From Peptostreptococcus faecalis (GTDB taxonomy: Bacteria > Bacillota > Clostridia > Peptostreptococcales > Peptostreptococcaceae), in assembly GCF_900240845.1 (NCBI RefSeq), contig NZ_OERU01000004.1:30382-94381 (forward strand): a stretch of DNA of 64,000 nt, written 5' to 3'. The notes under the pieces were generated by a model, which made no database searches, was not told where the DNA came from, and saw only the letters and a program-made list of their open reading frames with translations. Shown here in pieces: positions 44,602 through 54,536 of the stretch (the first letter of the stretch is position 1; each line of letters opens with the position of its first letter). A program made the translations under genes and the position numbers.

Positions 44602-45978
44602 ATGGTGTATGAAAAAGTCAAACAAACTGTATTTCAAAACAACCTAATAGAAGAAGGTGATGGTATTGTCATCGGGCTGTCAGGTGGGCCGGATTCGGTC
44701 TGCCTAACCCATCTACTTAAAGAGATATCAAAAGATATAAATATCAACTTGTATGCTGTGCATTTAAATCACAAGATAAGAGGAATTGATGCATATTTAG
44801 ATGCTCTTTATGTGATGAAACTATGCGAAAAATTAGATGTTCCATGCTTTATTAGAGCAGTAGATGTACCAAAATATTGCAAAGATGAAGGTTTGGGATT
44901 AGAAGATGGAGCAAGAGAATTAAGGTATAAAATTTTTGATGAAGTCAAAACTAGAGTAGGTGCAAATAAAATTGCTGTAGGTCATAACAAAAACGATCAA
45001 GCAGAGACTGTACTTATGAGGCTGATGAGGGGAACCGGAATACATGGTCTAAAAGGTATGGAATACAAAAGGCAAGATGGTGTAATAAGGCCTATATTAG
45101 ACTTGCGAAGAGATGAAATAGAAAAATATTGTATAGATAATAACTTGAACCCTAGAATAGACAGTACCAACCTTGAAGCAATTTACTCAAGAAACAAAGT
45201 TAGGTTGAAGATTATTCCTTATATGAAAGAGGAGTTTAACGTAAATATAGTTGATACGATAGTAAGGATGAGTAATAATATTAAATCTGATAGTGATTAT
45301 ATAGATTCTCAGGTAGACAAAGAGTATGAACTATGCGCCGAGAAAAAAGATGAAGGCGTACAAATTTCGGTAAAAGAATTAGAGAAAATTCACTACTCTA
45401 TAAAATCACGTATAGTGATTAAAGCAATTAAAGAAATACTAGGTGATGCAAATCATATTGAGAAAAAACATATTGATGACGTGTTGGACTTGATTTCTGA
45501 AGACAAAAAACATAAAAAAATAAATCTTCCAAGGAGTTTAATTGCCTATAGGTTGGCTGATATAATTTTAATTTCTGATAAAATACTAAAAGAAGAAAAT
45601 TTGGAATATGAATATAGTTTAGAACCAGGAGAATCGATTTACATAAAAGAAATAGGAAAAACTTTTCATACCAATATACTCAATGCTAAAGAATTCAATA
45701 GAGAGTTCAAAAAAGGGGTTCAGTATATTGATTTAGATAAAATAAGTGGAAAGCTAACATTGAGAAGTAGGCGACAAGGTGATAAAATAAAGTTATTAGG
45801 TGGAACTAAAAAAATCAAGGAATTGTTTATCGCTCTAAAGATAGATAGAGATGATAGACAATACATTCCTTTGGTAGTAAATCAAGACGTTGTAGTCGCA
45901 GTATGTGGTTATAGACTTAACTCAGACTACAAAATAGATGAAAATACAGAAAAAATACTTGAATTTACCTTGAAATAA
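44602..45978 (+). CDS. tilS: tRNA(Ile)-lysidine synthase
   Basis: Adds lysine to C34 of tRNA-Ile2 so that it reads AUA. The 458-residue protein has the N-type ATP pyrophosphatase loop IVIGLSGGPDSVCLTHLL, YAVHLNHKIRG, the AVGHNKNDQAETVLMRLMRGTGIHGLKG block and the C-terminal domain (LTLRSRRQGDKIKLLGGTKKIKELFIALKID). AUA is heavily used in this genome, so it is presumably essential. ftsH follows; hpt, usually between the two in relatives, is absent here. Confidence 0.95.
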   Translation: MVYEKVKQTVFQNNLIEEGDGIVIGLSGGPDSVCLTHLLKEISKDININLYAVHLNHKIRGIDAYLDALYVMKLCEKLDVPCFIRAVDVPKYCKDEGLGLEDGARELRYKIFDEVKTRVGANKIAVGHNKNDQAETVLMRLMRGTGIHGLKGMEYKRQDGVIRPILDLRRDEIEKYCIDNNLNPRIDSTNLEAIYSRNKVRLKIIPYMKEEFNVNIVDTIVRMSNNIKSDSDYIDSQVDKEYELCAEKKDEGVQISVKELEKIHYSIKSRIVIKAIKEILGDANHIEKKHIDDVLDLISEDKKHKKINLPRSLIAYRLADIILISDKILKEENLEYEYSLEPGESIYIKEIGKTFHTNILNAKEFNREFKKGVQYIDLDKISGKLTLRSRRQGDKIKLLGGTKKIKELFIALKIDRDDRQYIPLVVNQDVVVAVCGYRLNSDYKIDENTEKILEFTLK

Positions 45979-46010
45979 TTGAATTCAATGTGGTGATAGG
46001 AGGGGTATTG

Positions 46011-47936
46011 TTGGGAAAAACATTAAAGGGTGCTGGAATTTATCTGGTAATGCTACTAATGATAATATTTATGGTACAGTACACTGGAGGTCGACAAGAA
46101 GTAGTCGAAAATATGGAATTTTCAAAGGTGTATCAAGAACTTAAGGCTGGGAATATAAAATCTTTGCACATAGTTGAAGATACAGGTGTTGAGGGAGTTC
46201 TAAAAGATGGAAAAACGAAATTTAAATCGTATATACCAGATGAAGTGAAAGGTGAAACTTTATCAAATGATTTATTGAAAAATATTGAAAAAAACAAAGT
46301 TATAATTGGAGCAGAGGAAAAGCCAAAGACACCATGGTTTATTGAAATGCTTCCAACACTGATTATTTTGGTATTTATGATAGCTGCATTTGTGATGGTA
46401 ATGAACCAATCTCAAGGTGGAGGAGGAAAGGCTATGAGCTTTTCAAAATCCAAAGCAAAATTACACAAAGGTTCAGAAAAGGACAAAGTTGTATTTAGCG
46501 ATGTAGCGGGATTGAATGAAGAAAAAGAAGAACTTAAAGAAGTAGTAGATTTCTTAAAGCATCCTAAAAAATATATAGAACTAGGAGCTAGAATACCAAA
46601 AGGTATATTGATGGTAGGTCCTCCAGGTACAGGGAAGACTTATATATCTAGAGCTGTAGCAGGAGAAGCAGGAGTTCCGTTCTTTAGTATAAGTGGTTCT
46701 GACTTTGTTGAAATGTTTGTCGGAGTGGGAGCTTCTAGAGTAAGAGATCTTTTTGAACAGGCTAAAAAAGATTCTCCAGCTATAATATTCATAGATGAAA
46801 TTGATGCTGTGGGAAGAAAAAGAGGAGCTGGTTTAGGTGGAGGTCATGATGAAAGAGAACAAACTTTAAACCAGTTGCTAGTAGAGATGGATGGTTTTGG
46901 AATAAATGAAGGTATAATTATCATGGCAGCAACAAATAGGCCAGATATATTAGATCCAGCATTACTTAGACCAGGACGTTTTGACAGACAAGTTATGATT
47001 GGGGTACCTGATGTAAAGGGTAGAGAAGAAATCTTTAAAGTTCATTCAAAAAATAAACCTCTAGACGAAGGTGTGGACTTAGCTGTGTTGGCAAAAAGCA
47101 CTCCAGGGTTTACACCGGCTGATATAGAAAATATTATGAATGAAGCCGCGATTTTAACTGCTAGAAGAAAAGAAGCGAAGATAACAATGGAAAATATAGA
47201 AGAGTCAATAACTAAGGTAGTTGTTGGAGTTGCAAAAAAATCTAGAATTATAAGCGAAAAAGAAAGAATTTTAACAGCTTACCACGAAGGTGGTCATGCT
47301 ATATGTGCTCATGTTCTTGATTTAATGGATCCAGTTCACCAAGTAACTATAATTCCAAGAGGTATGGCTGGTGGATTTACAATGCAGCTGCCTACTGAAG
47401 ATAAATACTATACAACTAAGGGTGAGTTGATGCAAGAACTTGTTGTATTGCTTGCCGGAAGAGTATCTGAAGAAATCAATTTAGACGATATATCTACAGG
47501 AGCTTCTAATGACTTAGAAAGAGTTTCAAAAATCGCTAGAGGAATGGTAGTTAAATACGGTATGAGTGATAGGCTAGGTCCATTGACTTTTGATACAAAT
47601 GATGAAGTATTTATAGGAAATAGTTTTGGGCATACTAGAGAGTACTCAGAAGAGGTCGCAGCTGAAATAGATGAAGAAGTAAGAAGCATAGTATCGGATG
47701 CGTATGCAAAGGCAAAGAAGATACTTAATAAGAATAAGCCTAGATTAGATTATGTAGCTAAGGCACTTCTTCAATATGAAACATTAAACGAAAAGCAATT
47801 TGAAGATGCTTTTGAAATGAGATTACCTCTTGAAGTTGTAGAAAACGGAGATCTAGTTAAGAAGTTTGGAGAGTTATCAGTGGATTTTGATAGCGATGCT
47901 GATACAGATACAGATTCAAATCCAGGTATAGATTAA
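46011..47936 (+). CDS. ftsH: ATP-dependent zinc metalloprotease FtsH
   Basis: Membrane-bound AAA+ protease that degrades misfolded membrane proteins and regulators. TTG 46011 ([15 protein letters not shown]) is preferred because AGGAGGGG lies 5 bp upstream; a GTG at 45990 precedes that site. The 641-residue product has two transmembrane helices flanking a small external domain, Walker [10 protein letters not shown], Walker [15 protein letters not shown], the second region of homology [19 protein letters not shown], and the zinc motif AYHEGGHAI. The extreme C-terminus is an Asp-rich repeat ([11 protein letters not shown]). Confidence 0.96.
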   Translation: MGKTLKGAGIYLVMLLMIIFMVQYTGGRQEVVENMEFSKVYQELKAGNIKSLHIVEDTGVEGVLKDGKTKFKSYIPDEVKGETLSNDLLKNIEKNKVIIGAEEKPKTPWFIEMLPTLIILVFMIAAFVMVMNQSQGGGGKAMSFSKSKAKLHKGSEKDKVVFSDVAGLNEEKEELKEVVDFLKHPKKYIELGARIPKGILMVGPPGTGKTYISRAVAGEAGVPFFSISGSDFVEMFVGVGASRVRDLFEQAKKDSPAIIFIDEIDAVGRKRGAGLGGGHDEREQTLNQLLVEMDGFGINEGIIIMAATNRPDILDPALLRPGRFDRQVMIGVPDVKGREEIFKVHSKNKPLDEGVDLAVLAKSTPGFTPADIENIMNEAAILTARRKEAKITMENIEESITKVVVGVAKKSRIISEKERILTAYHEGGHAICAHVLDLMDPVHQVTIIPRGMAGGFTMQLPTEDKYYTTKGELMQELVVLLAGRVSEEINLDDISTGASNDLERVSKIARGMVVKYGMSDRLGPLTFDTNDEVFIGNSFGHTREYSEEVAAEIDEEVRSIVSDAYAKAKKILNKNKPRLDYVAKALLQYETLNEKQFEDAFEMRLPLEVVENGDLVKKFGELSVDFDSDADTDTDSNPGID

Positions 47937-48046
47937 AATTAAATTTAGATACTGACAAATAAAAATAACTAATATAATAATCCATGAAAAAATTGGTGAA
48001 AAAGACATATGGAAATATTTATATAGCTAGAAAAAATAATTAAAAT

Positions 48047-48132
48047 AAACCGTACAATGTGAGTTTTTCTTAGATTGCAGTTGAAAAAATAACTGCTTAA
48101 TTCAAGAAAAATAAAAATTGTACGGTTTTTGT
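48047..48132. terminator. long branched hairpin between ftsH and birA
   Basis: Three nested helices: AAACCGTACAAT / ATTGTACGGTTT (48047-48058, 48117-48128), TTTTTCTT / AAGAAAAA, and GCAGTT / AACTGC in the centre. A and T runs flank it, so it probably terminates both convergent genes, although the stem is unusually long. Confidence 0.6.
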
Positions 48133-48165
48133 TTGTGTTAAATTTTGATTAATTTATATTTTTAT

Positions 48166-49149
48166 TTAGATATAGGAATCAAGGCCTCTTATAGATATTT
48201 CTCCTGAAAAAATAGTTTCTTCAGAGCCATCTTCATTTACTATCACTAGATTTCCTGTATTATCTATATCTTTTGCGTATACCTTTTTCTTGCTATCTCT
48301 TGTGATTACAAATATATCACGGCCAATAACTGCTGATTTATTTTTTAATATTGAAAGAGTCTCTAGGTTGTCGTCTTTTTTAAACTTATCATATAATTTT
48401 TCAAACTCAACAAAAAAAGTTCTCAATAATTCTATTTTATCGATCTTATATCCTTCAGCTAATATGGAAGTAGCTTTGTTTATTAAGTCGCTTGGAAAAG
48501 TTTTATTGGAGATATTTATTCCTATTCCAACTATAATATGAGATATATTTTCGATTTCAGCGCTCATTTCTGTAAGTATTCCACATATTTTTTTGTTGTT
48601 TAAGACTATATCGTTAGGCCACTTTATTTGTGGCTCTATTCTAAACTTTTCTAATGATAAAATCATTGCGGCTCCTGCTACCTGTGTAAGAAAACTAGCC
48701 TTGTATATAGGAATGTTTGGTTTTAATATTAGACTAAAATAAATCCCTTCTTCTTGAGAAGAATCCCATTTTTTACCAGATCTTCCCTTGCCATTTTTTT
48801 GTTCATCCGATATAACAACAGTTCCTTCATTTGATTTTTCAGCAATTTTATTTGCATATATATTTGTTGAATCTATTGATTTAAAATAGTGAACAGACTG
48901 ACCTATATAACTAGTGTCTAATTTATATTTGATTTCGTATTGAGTAGGTGAGTCTTCTGATTTTCCAACTAGCTTATAACCTAGACCATTTTTTGAATCA
49001 ATTAAAAAACCTTCTTTTCTTAAAGAATTTATATGTTTCCAAATAGAGGCACGAGAAAGTCCTAGTTGTTCTGAAATATATTCACCGGATACATATTTTT
49101 GAGAGTTGTCAATTAATATGTCTATAACACTTTCTTTTGTAGTATTCAT
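48166..49149 (-). CDS. birA: biotin-[acetyl-CoA-carboxylase] ligase / biotin operon repressor
   Basis: Bifunctional 327-residue protein. An N-terminal helix-turn-helix (VSGEYISEQLGLSRASIWKHINSLRKEGFLI) suggests DNA binding, followed by the ligase catalytic domain (SIDSTNIYANKIAE, biotinyl-AMP loop GKGRSGKKWDS, IKWPNDIVLNNKKICGIL) and an SH3-like C-terminal domain. The ATG at 49149 follows AAAGGAG; a GTG at 49158 is possible but too close to it. The gene is read against its neighbours and precedes coaX divergently. Confidence 0.93.
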   Translation of the reverse strand: MNTTKESVIDILIDNSQKYVSGEYISEQLGLSRASIWKHINSLRKEGFLIDSKNGLGYKLVGKSEDSPTQYEIKYKLDTSYIGQSVHYFKSIDSTNIYANKIAEKSNEGTVVISDEQKNGKGRSGKKWDSSQEEGIYFSLILKPNIPIYKASFLTQVAGAAMILSLEKFRIEPQIKWPNDIVLNNKKICGILTEMSAEIENISHIIVGIGINISNKTFPSDLINKATSILAEGYKIDKIELLRTFFVEFEKLYDKFKKDDNLETLSILKNKSAVIGRDIFVITRDSKKKVYAKDIDNTGNLVIVNEDGSEETIFSGEISIRGLDSYI

Positions 49150-49284
49150 TTTTCTCACTCCTTTAATTTAAGATTATATCATATTTTTTTGATTAAATAT
49201 GAAGTATTGGGGTTAAATAACTAGATTGAGGAGTGTATTCTTTAGAAAGAGAGTTTTATATGTGCTTTTCAAACAGTAAAGTAA

Positions 49285-49314
49285 TTGACATATATCAATA
49301 TAAAGGTTGATAAT
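49285..49314 (+). promoter_or_regulatory. promoter of coaX-dusB
   Basis: TTGACA (49285-49290), 18 bp, GATAAT (49309-49314), about 68 bp before coaX. Confidence 0.6.
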
Positions 49315-49381
49315 ATGCGGTTGTGGTGTTAAAATAAAAATGTTATTCATAAACTAAATTTACAAAGGAATGGGATAAAAT

Positions 49382-50182
49382 ATGTTACTAGTATTTGACG
49401 TTGGAAATACGAATATCGTATTAGGCGTATACGATGAAAAAACACTTATAAGAGATTGGAGAGTCAATACGGATTTAAATAAGAGTTCAGATGAGTATGG
49501 GGTACTAATCAAGAGCTTGTTTGACGCTTATGAATTGTCTCTTTCGGCTATAGACGACATAATTATATCTTCAGTAGTTCCTGCTGTCATGCATTCATTG
49601 GAAAACTTCTGTAGAAAATATTGTAAGATAAATCCCCTTTTAGTAGGTCCGGGGATAAAAACAGGGCTAAACATAAAGTACGATGACCCAAAAATGGTTG
49701 GTGCAGACAGAATTGTAAATGCAGTTGCAGCAATTGCAAAATATGGAACACCTCTAGTAATAATAGATTTTGGAACGGCGACTACTTATTGTGCAATTTC
49801 TGAAAAAGGTGAGTATCTTGGAGGAGCAATTGCTCCAGGTGTGAAAATATCAAGTGAGGCGTTATTTCAAAATGCTTCAAAATTACCTAGAGTGGAGTTA
49901 GTAAAACCGGATAGAATTATTTGTAAAGATACGACTTCGGCTATGCAAGCAGGTATAATATATGGCTATGCAGGTCAAGTTGAAAAAGTTGTAAAGAAAA
50001 TGAAAGTTGAGTTAAAAAATGAAGACACGACTGTAATAGCTACAGGAGGTTTAGCAAATTTAATATCATCTGAAACATGTCTTATAGATGTGGTTGATTC
50101 AAATTTAGCATTAGAGGGACTGAGGCTAATTTATGAAAAAAATGAAGCGTTAGGAACTCGTGAGAATAAAAACGAGGTATAA
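49382..50182 (+). CDS. coaX: type III pantothenate kinase
   Basis: First step of coenzyme A synthesis. The 266-residue ASKHA-fold enzyme has the phosphate-1 motif [16 protein letters not shown], the pantothenate site [11 protein letters not shown] and phosphate-2 [15 protein letters not shown]. Type III enzymes need a monovalent cation and are not feedback-inhibited by CoA (family knowledge). Start ATG after AAGGAATGGG. dusB begins immediately at the next base. Confidence 0.95.
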   Translation: MLLVFDVGNTNIVLGVYDEKTLIRDWRVNTDLNKSSDEYGVLIKSLFDAYELSLSAIDDIIISSVVPAVMHSLENFCRKYCKINPLLVGPGIKTGLNIKYDDPKMVGADRIVNAVAAIAKYGTPLVIIDFGTATTYCAISEKGEYLGGAIAPGVKISSEALFQNASKLPRVELVKPDRIICKDTTSAMQAGIIYGYAGQVEKVVKKMKVELKNEDTTVIATGGLANLISSETCLIDVVDSNLALEGLRLIYEKNEALGTRENKNEV

Positions 50183-51154
50183 ATGAAATTTAGAGATTTT
50201 AATATAGAAAATGAGGCATTTTTAGCTCCTATGGCTGGAGTGACAGACTTGCCATTTAGATTAATATGCAAGGAACTTGGATGCGGATTATTATACACTG
50301 AAATGATAAATGCAAAAGCGTTATGTTATGATGATCAGAATACAAAAAAAATGCTCAATATTGTTACAGAGGAACATCCAGTTGCTATTCAAATTTTCGG
50401 TAGTGAACCTGAATATATGGGGAAAGCTGCCAAAATTTTAAATGACCATCCAAATGAAATCTTAGATATAAATATGGGATGTCCTGCTCCAAAGGTTATT
50501 AAAAATGGAGATGGTTCAGCTCTTATGAAAAATCCTGAACTAGCAAAAAGAGTGCTAGAGAGCGTAGTTGAAAACTCTGAAAAGCCAGTGACTTTAAAGA
50601 TTAGAAAAGGCTGGGATGATGAGAGTGTAAACGCACTAGAAATTGCAAAGATAGCACAAGAAGCAGGTATAGATGCTATTACAATACACGGAAGAACTAG
50701 AGAACAGTTTTACTCTGGGAAAGCCGACTGGGATATAATAAAGACTCTGAAGTCAGAACTAAAAATTCCTGTAATTGGAAATGGTGATGTAGCTAGCATT
50801 GAAGATGCAATTGAGATGAAAAAACACACTGGGTGTGATGCTATAATGATTGGAAGAGGTGCTCAAGGAGATCCGTGGATTTTTAAGAGGATTGACCATT
50901 ATATACAAACAGGTGAAATACTGCCACTTCCAACAAGAGAAGAAAAAATGGATATAGCGATCAAGCATATGTATCTTTCAATAAAAGAACATGGTGAATA
51001 TGTAGCCGTTCGAGAGATGAGAAAACATATTGGATGGTACTTGAAAGGTATGAAACATGCTGCTAGATTTAGAAATGAAATAAATAGACTAGAAGATTGT
51101 GAAGAAGTAATTAAGATATTGAGAGAATATAAAGAACTCTCTAGTCAAGATTAA
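50183..51154 (+). CDS. dusB: tRNA-dihydrouridine synthase (DusB type)
   Basis: FMN-dependent reduction of tRNA uridines to dihydrouridine. The 323-residue protein starts AFLAPMAGVTDLPFRLICKELGCGLLYTEM. It has the catalytic Cys in INMGCPAPKVIKNGDGSALM, the FMN-binding ITIHGRTREQFYSGKADWDII and GCDAIMIGRGAQGDPWIF. It directly abuts coaX. A modest gap with a new promoter separates it from greA. Confidence 0.95.
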   Translation: MKFRDFNIENEAFLAPMAGVTDLPFRLICKELGCGLLYTEMINAKALCYDDQNTKKMLNIVTEEHPVAIQIFGSEPEYMGKAAKILNDHPNEILDINMGCPAPKVIKNGDGSALMKNPELAKRVLESVVENSEKPVTLKIRKGWDDESVNALEIAKIAQEAGIDAITIHGRTREQFYSGKADWDIIKTLKSELKIPVIGNGDVASIEDAIEMKKHTGCDAIMIGRGAQGDPWIFKRIDHYIQTGEILPLPTREEKMDIAIKHMYLSIKEHGEYVAVREMRKHIGWYLKGMKHAARFRNEINRLEDCEEVIKILREYKELSSQD

Positions 51155-51225
51155 AAACAATGGTATTGTACGGTTTAAATACACTTATTGCAAGCTATTG
51201 AACTAATAAAAAGGCTGTATAGAAC

Positions 51226-51254
51226 TTGACAATATTACTTAATTAGAATATAAT
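51226..51254 (+). promoter_or_regulatory. promoter of greA-lysS
   Basis: TTGACA (51226-51231), 17 bp, TATAAT (51249-51254): full consensus. The predicted start (about 51261) coincides with the first base of a perfect inverted repeat. Confidence 0.85.
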
Positions 51255-51261
51255 AGAGCGG

Positions 51262-51306
51262 ATATAGATTAAATTGTGTGAATTTTTCACACAATTTAAT
51301 CTATAT
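51262..51306 (+). promoter_or_regulatory. perfect 21-bp inverted repeat at the greA transcription start
   Basis: Left arm 51262-51282 (ATATAGATTAAATTGTGTGA plus A) and right arm 51286-51306 are exact reverse complements with a TTT loop. No T-run follows the right arm, so it is not a terminator. It would form the 5' end of the greA mRNA or act as a DNA operator at +1. Confidence 0.75.
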
Positions 51307-51402
51307 ATGATAAACTATATTTTATATAAGCATGAACATAGGTTTATTTGAATATATACGCAATAAAACTATTAATATAAAAAACCAACAGGAGGTTCAA
51401 TG

Positions 51403-51885
51403 ATGGAAGATACTAACAAGGAAATAGTCCTTACGCAAGAGGGATATGATAAATTAGAGGAAGAATTAGAGCTTTTAAAAACGACAAGAAGAAAAGAAGT
51501 TGCAGAAAGATTAAAAATAGCTATCTCTTTTGGAGATTTATCAGAAAATGCTGAGTATGATGAAGCAAAAAAAGAACAGGCATCTCTTGAAGAAAGAATA
51601 ATAAAATTAGAAAATATCACTAGAGTTGCAACAATAATTGATGAAGCTAATGTAGATTTGAACATTGTAACTATAGGGTCAACTGTTATTATTTATGATA
51701 AAGACTTTGATGAAGAAGTAGAGTACACTATAGTTGGTAGTGCAGAGGCTGATCCATACGATGGTAAAATTTCTAATGAATCACCTGTAGGTAAGGCTCT
51801 TTTAGGAAGTAAAAAAGGAGATAACATAGAAGTAGTTGTTCCAGATGGATTTACAAGATTGGAAGTAAGAGATATAAAAAGATAG
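51403..51885 (+). CDS. greA: transcription elongation factor GreA
   Basis: Rescues backtracked RNA polymerase by stimulating transcript cleavage. The 160-residue product has the N-terminal coiled coil with the acidic tip region ([26 protein letters not shown]) and the C-terminal domain ([30 protein letters not shown]). Two tandem ATGs (51400 and 51403) follow AGGAGG; the second has better spacing. Its mRNA would begin with the 51262-51306 hairpin. lysS follows 63 bp later in the same direction. Confidence 0.95.
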   Translation: MEDTNKEIVLTQEGYDKLEEELELLKTTRRKEVAERLKIAISFGDLSENAEYDEAKKEQASLEERIIKLENITRVATIIDEANVDLNIVTIGSTVIIYDKDFDEEVEYTIVGSAEADPYDGKISNESPVGKALLGSKKGDNIEVVVPDGFTRLEVRDIKR

Positions 51886-51948
51886 TAATAAAAAGATGGA
51901 AAGTATAGATACTTTTAAATATAAACATAGTCTTTAAAGGAGGAAGTA

Positions 51949-53472
51949 ATGGAAAATAGTAAGTCAGAAAATCAGATTGAAAATTTAAGTGAAGTTTTGA
52001 TGGTTAGAAGAGAAAAATTAAAGAATCTTCAGGACGAAGGTAAGGATCCATTTAAAATAAGTAAATATAATGTTACACATTATTCAGATACAATAAAAGA
52101 AAATTATGATTCATTAGAAGGACAGCATGTAAGTGTAGCTGGTCGTCTTATGTCAAAGAGAGTAATGGGGAAGGCCTCTTTTATGCATCTGCAGGATCAA
52201 AACGGTAGAATTCAGGTATATGTAAAAAGAGACGATATCGGAGTAGACGATTACAAGCAATTTAAGACTTATGATATGGGTGACATAGTTGGTATAGAAG
52301 GATACGTATTCAAGACAAAGACAGAAGAAGTGTCTATTCATGCGGAAAAGATAGTCCTTTTATCAAAATCTCTACAAGTATTACCAGAAAAATATCATGG
52401 ATTAAAAGATGTTGATTTAAGATATAGACAAAGATATGTAGATTTAATTGTAAACCCTGAAGTAAAGCAGGCTTTCTTAACTAGAACTAAGGCTCTTAAG
52501 GCTTTAAGAGGATATCTAGATGATTTAGGATTCTTAGAAGTTGAGACTCCTATATTAAACACTATAGCTGGTGGAGCGAATGCGAGACCATTTATAACTC
52601 ACCATAATTCACTTGATATACCAATGTATTTAAGAATTGCAAACGAACTTTACTTAAAGAGATTGATCGTTGGTGGATTTGACAAGGTTTATGAAATGGG
52701 AAGAATGTTCAGAAATGAAGGTATGGACATGAAGCACAACCCTGAATATACTGCAATTGAACTTTACCAAGCATATGCAGATTACAATGACATGATGGAA
52801 ATCACGGAAAATGTGATTTCATATATGGCAGAAGTAGCTACAGGAAGCAAAAAGGTAAATTATCAAGGTACTGAAATCGACTTTACACCTCCTTGGAAGA
52901 GAATGACAATGGAAGAATGTGTGAAGGAGTATTCTGGTGTAGATTTTTCTACTATAAATACTGATGAAGAAGCACTAGCAATTGCAAAGGAAAAAGGAAT
53001 AGAAATAACTCCAGGTATGAGACGTGGAGAGGTTATCAATGCGTTCTTTGAAGAATTTGGTGAAGATAACTTGATACAACCTACTTTCATAACTCATCAT
53101 CCAGTTGAAGTTTCTCCACTCGCAAAGAGAAATGTTGAAGATCCAAGAACTACTGATAGATTTGAAGCTTTCGCGAACAAATGGGAACTGGCAAATGCAT
53201 TCTCTGAGTTAAATGACCCAATCGACCAAAAGGGAAGATTTGAAGATCAGATGAGAAAAAGAGAGCTAGGAGATGATGAAGCATTTGAAATGGATGAAGA
53301 TTTCCTAAATGCACTAGAAGTAGGTCTACCTCCAACAGGTGGACTTGGTATAGGTATAGATAGAGTAGTAATGTTACTTACAAACTCTCCAAGTATAAGG
53401 GACGTGTTATTATTCCCAACAATGAAACCACTTACTCAGAATATTGAGGAAGATGCGGAAGAAGAAGAGTAG
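51949..53472 (+). CDS. lysS: lysine-tRNA ligase (class II)
   Basis: 507-residue class II lysyl-tRNA synthetase with an N-terminal OB-fold anticodon domain ([24 protein letters not shown]) and the catalytic core motifs (motif 2 [31 protein letters not shown], motif 3 [19 protein letters not shown]). A mobile element is integrated into its last codons: the conserved [10 protein letters not shown] codons (53413-53442) are the left attachment core, and the final residues (IEEDAEEEE) are supplied by the element. The displaced host tail is at 62029-62088. The gene therefore stays intact but has an exchanged acidic tail. Confidence 0.96.
   Translation: MENSKSENQIENLSEVLMVRREKLKNLQDEGKDPFKISKYNVTHYSDTIKENYDSLEGQHVSVAGRLMSKRVMGKASFMHLQDQNGRIQVYVKRDDIGVDDYKQFKTYDMGDIVGIEGYVFKTKTEEVSIHAEKIVLLSKSLQVLPEKYHGLKDVDLRYRQRYVDLIVNPEVKQAFLTRTKALKALRGYLDDLGFLEVETPILNTIAGGANARPFITHHNSLDIPMYLRIANELYLKRLIVGGFDKVYEMGRMFRNEGMDMKHNPEYTAIELYQAYADYNDMMEITENVISYMAEVATGSKKVNYQGTEIDFTPPWKRMTMEECVKEYSGVDFSTINTDEEALAIAKEKGIEITPGMRRGEVINAFFEEFGEDNLIQPTFITHHPVEVSPLAKRNVEDPRTTDRFEAFANKWELANAFSELNDPIDQKGRFEDQMRKRELGDDEAFEMDEDFLNALEVGLPPTGGLGIGIDRVVMLLTNSPSIRDVLLFPTMKPLTQNIEEDAEEEE
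53413..53442 (+). repeat. attL core, 30-bp direct repeat in lysS
   Basis: Thirty bases, beginning TTCCCAACAATGAAACC and ending ACTCAGAAT, are repeated exactly at 62029-62058. They encode [10 protein letters not shown] of LysRS. Similarity continues imperfectly into the acidic tail. Confidence 0.9.
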
Positions 53473-53484
53473 AAATTGAAGTTT

Positions 53485-53502
53485 TACGACTAGTTTACGA
53501 CT
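53485..53502. repeat. left arm-type integrase sites (2 x TACGACT, 11-bp period)
   Basis: TACGACT at 53485-53491 and 53496-53502, 12 bp after the lysS stop. The same heptamer with the same 11-bp period recurs at the right end (61888-61916), in the same orientation. Confidence 0.65.
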
Positions 53503-53529
53503 AAATAAAATAATTTTGATATGTTGTAT

Positions 53530-53576
53530 AAAAAGGCCTTACAGTGATATTTTATATCCGGTAGTAAGGCCTTTTT
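53530..53576 (+). terminator. element-borne terminator after lysS
   Basis: AAAAAGGCCTTAC / GTAAGGCCTTTTT. It lies inside the element, so the element supplies a terminator for the repaired lysS gene. Confidence 0.9.
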
Positions 53577-53624
53577 GTGGTATTTAAAAATGATATGAAA
53601 GTTTATTAGATTGAATAGAATTTA

Positions 53625-54269
53625 TTATAAATTTAAGATTCTTTTTAATTCTTTTTTTCTAAAAAGATATTTTTCTATTTTTTTTAATTCATCAGGAATT
53701 TTATATGGATTGCTTGCCAATTCATTTTCTTCTAACAATTCATATAAAGCATAACTAGTTATAATAATATTGTCAAGATTATCAGTAGGTATTTTTATAT
53801 TGTCTAAATTATAAAATAAAGACTGATTAAGAGATTCTTTAGGTGAAGATAATTTAATAATTTTTTTATATTGTTCAAGGTCTTCAAGTGTTAATCTAGA
53901 GTCCAATTTATCTTCAATTTTTAATTCCTTATATTCTTCTATTGTTTCAGGAAGGTTTTCAACCGATATTGTGTAGTAAAACGTATTATTCGGTATAAGC
54001 TCAAGTTTAAGTTTTTCGAAGTAACTATTGAGCTCAGGTGTAAAAAGTTTAATAACATCATCGTAATAATACTCAATTCGCCTTGGTGGAATAGATATTT
54101 TTTCAGCAAATCTTAAGTCATGTATTAATTTTTTTCGTATACGTGTATGAATTTTTTTGCCATCATCGGAAGTTGAAATATAATTATAGTTATATATTCT
54201 TTTCGTGTTTTCAATAATTTCGTTAATGCTATATGATTTTTTTTCAGGTATCAATTTTAGTTCTGCCAT
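53625..54269 (-). CDS. element gene of unknown function, divergent from transfer genes
   Basis: Not recognised. A 214-residue, charged, mostly helical soluble protein (KSYSINEIIENTKRIYNYNY, then DGKKIHTRIRKKLIHDLRFAEKISIPPRRIEYYYDDVIKLF). The N-terminal part, with a helix-turn-like SINEII and a basic stretch, would suit DNA binding, and the position at the left end, divergent from the transfer operon, is where regulators of small integrative elements often sit. AAAGGAG precedes the ATG. A 10-bp palindrome CTTATATAAG lies at 54295-54304 upstream. A repressor role is only a positional guess. Confidence 0.5.
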   Translation of the reverse strand: MAELKLIPEKKSYSINEIIENTKRIYNYNYISTSDDGKKIHTRIRKKLIHDLRFAEKISIPPRRIEYYYDDVIKLFTPELNSYFEKLKLELIPNNTFYYTISVENLPETIEEYKELKIEDKLDSRLTLEDLEQYKKIIKLSSPKESLNQSLFYNLDNIKIPTDNLDNIIITSYALYELLEENELASNPYKIPDELKKIEKYLFRKKELKRILNL

Positions 54270-54354
54270 GTTGGAAATCTCCTTTTATATAGGTCTTATA
54301 TAAGTAAGTATACGTTAAAGAAGGTGAAAAATCAATGTTGTAGAAAAAAATTGA

Positions 54355-54383
54355 TTGACAGGTATTTATAATAATGATATTAT
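54355..54383 (+). promoter_or_regulatory. promoter of the element's transfer operon
   Basis: TTGACA (54355-54360), 17 bp, TATTAT (54378-54383). It gives a leader of about 145 nt before the gene at 54537. Confidence 0.65.
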
Positions 54384-54536
54384 GGGTTTAAATAAAGGAT
54401 ATAAAAACTAAAGAAAGGAGAAGGGTTTAAAAAAGATATATATATAAGCGTGAATAAGGTTAATATCACTTATAAATATCAAACAACGTAATGAGTGAAT
54501 TCTGAAAGAGTTAAAATTATTGGAAGGAGAATAAAT

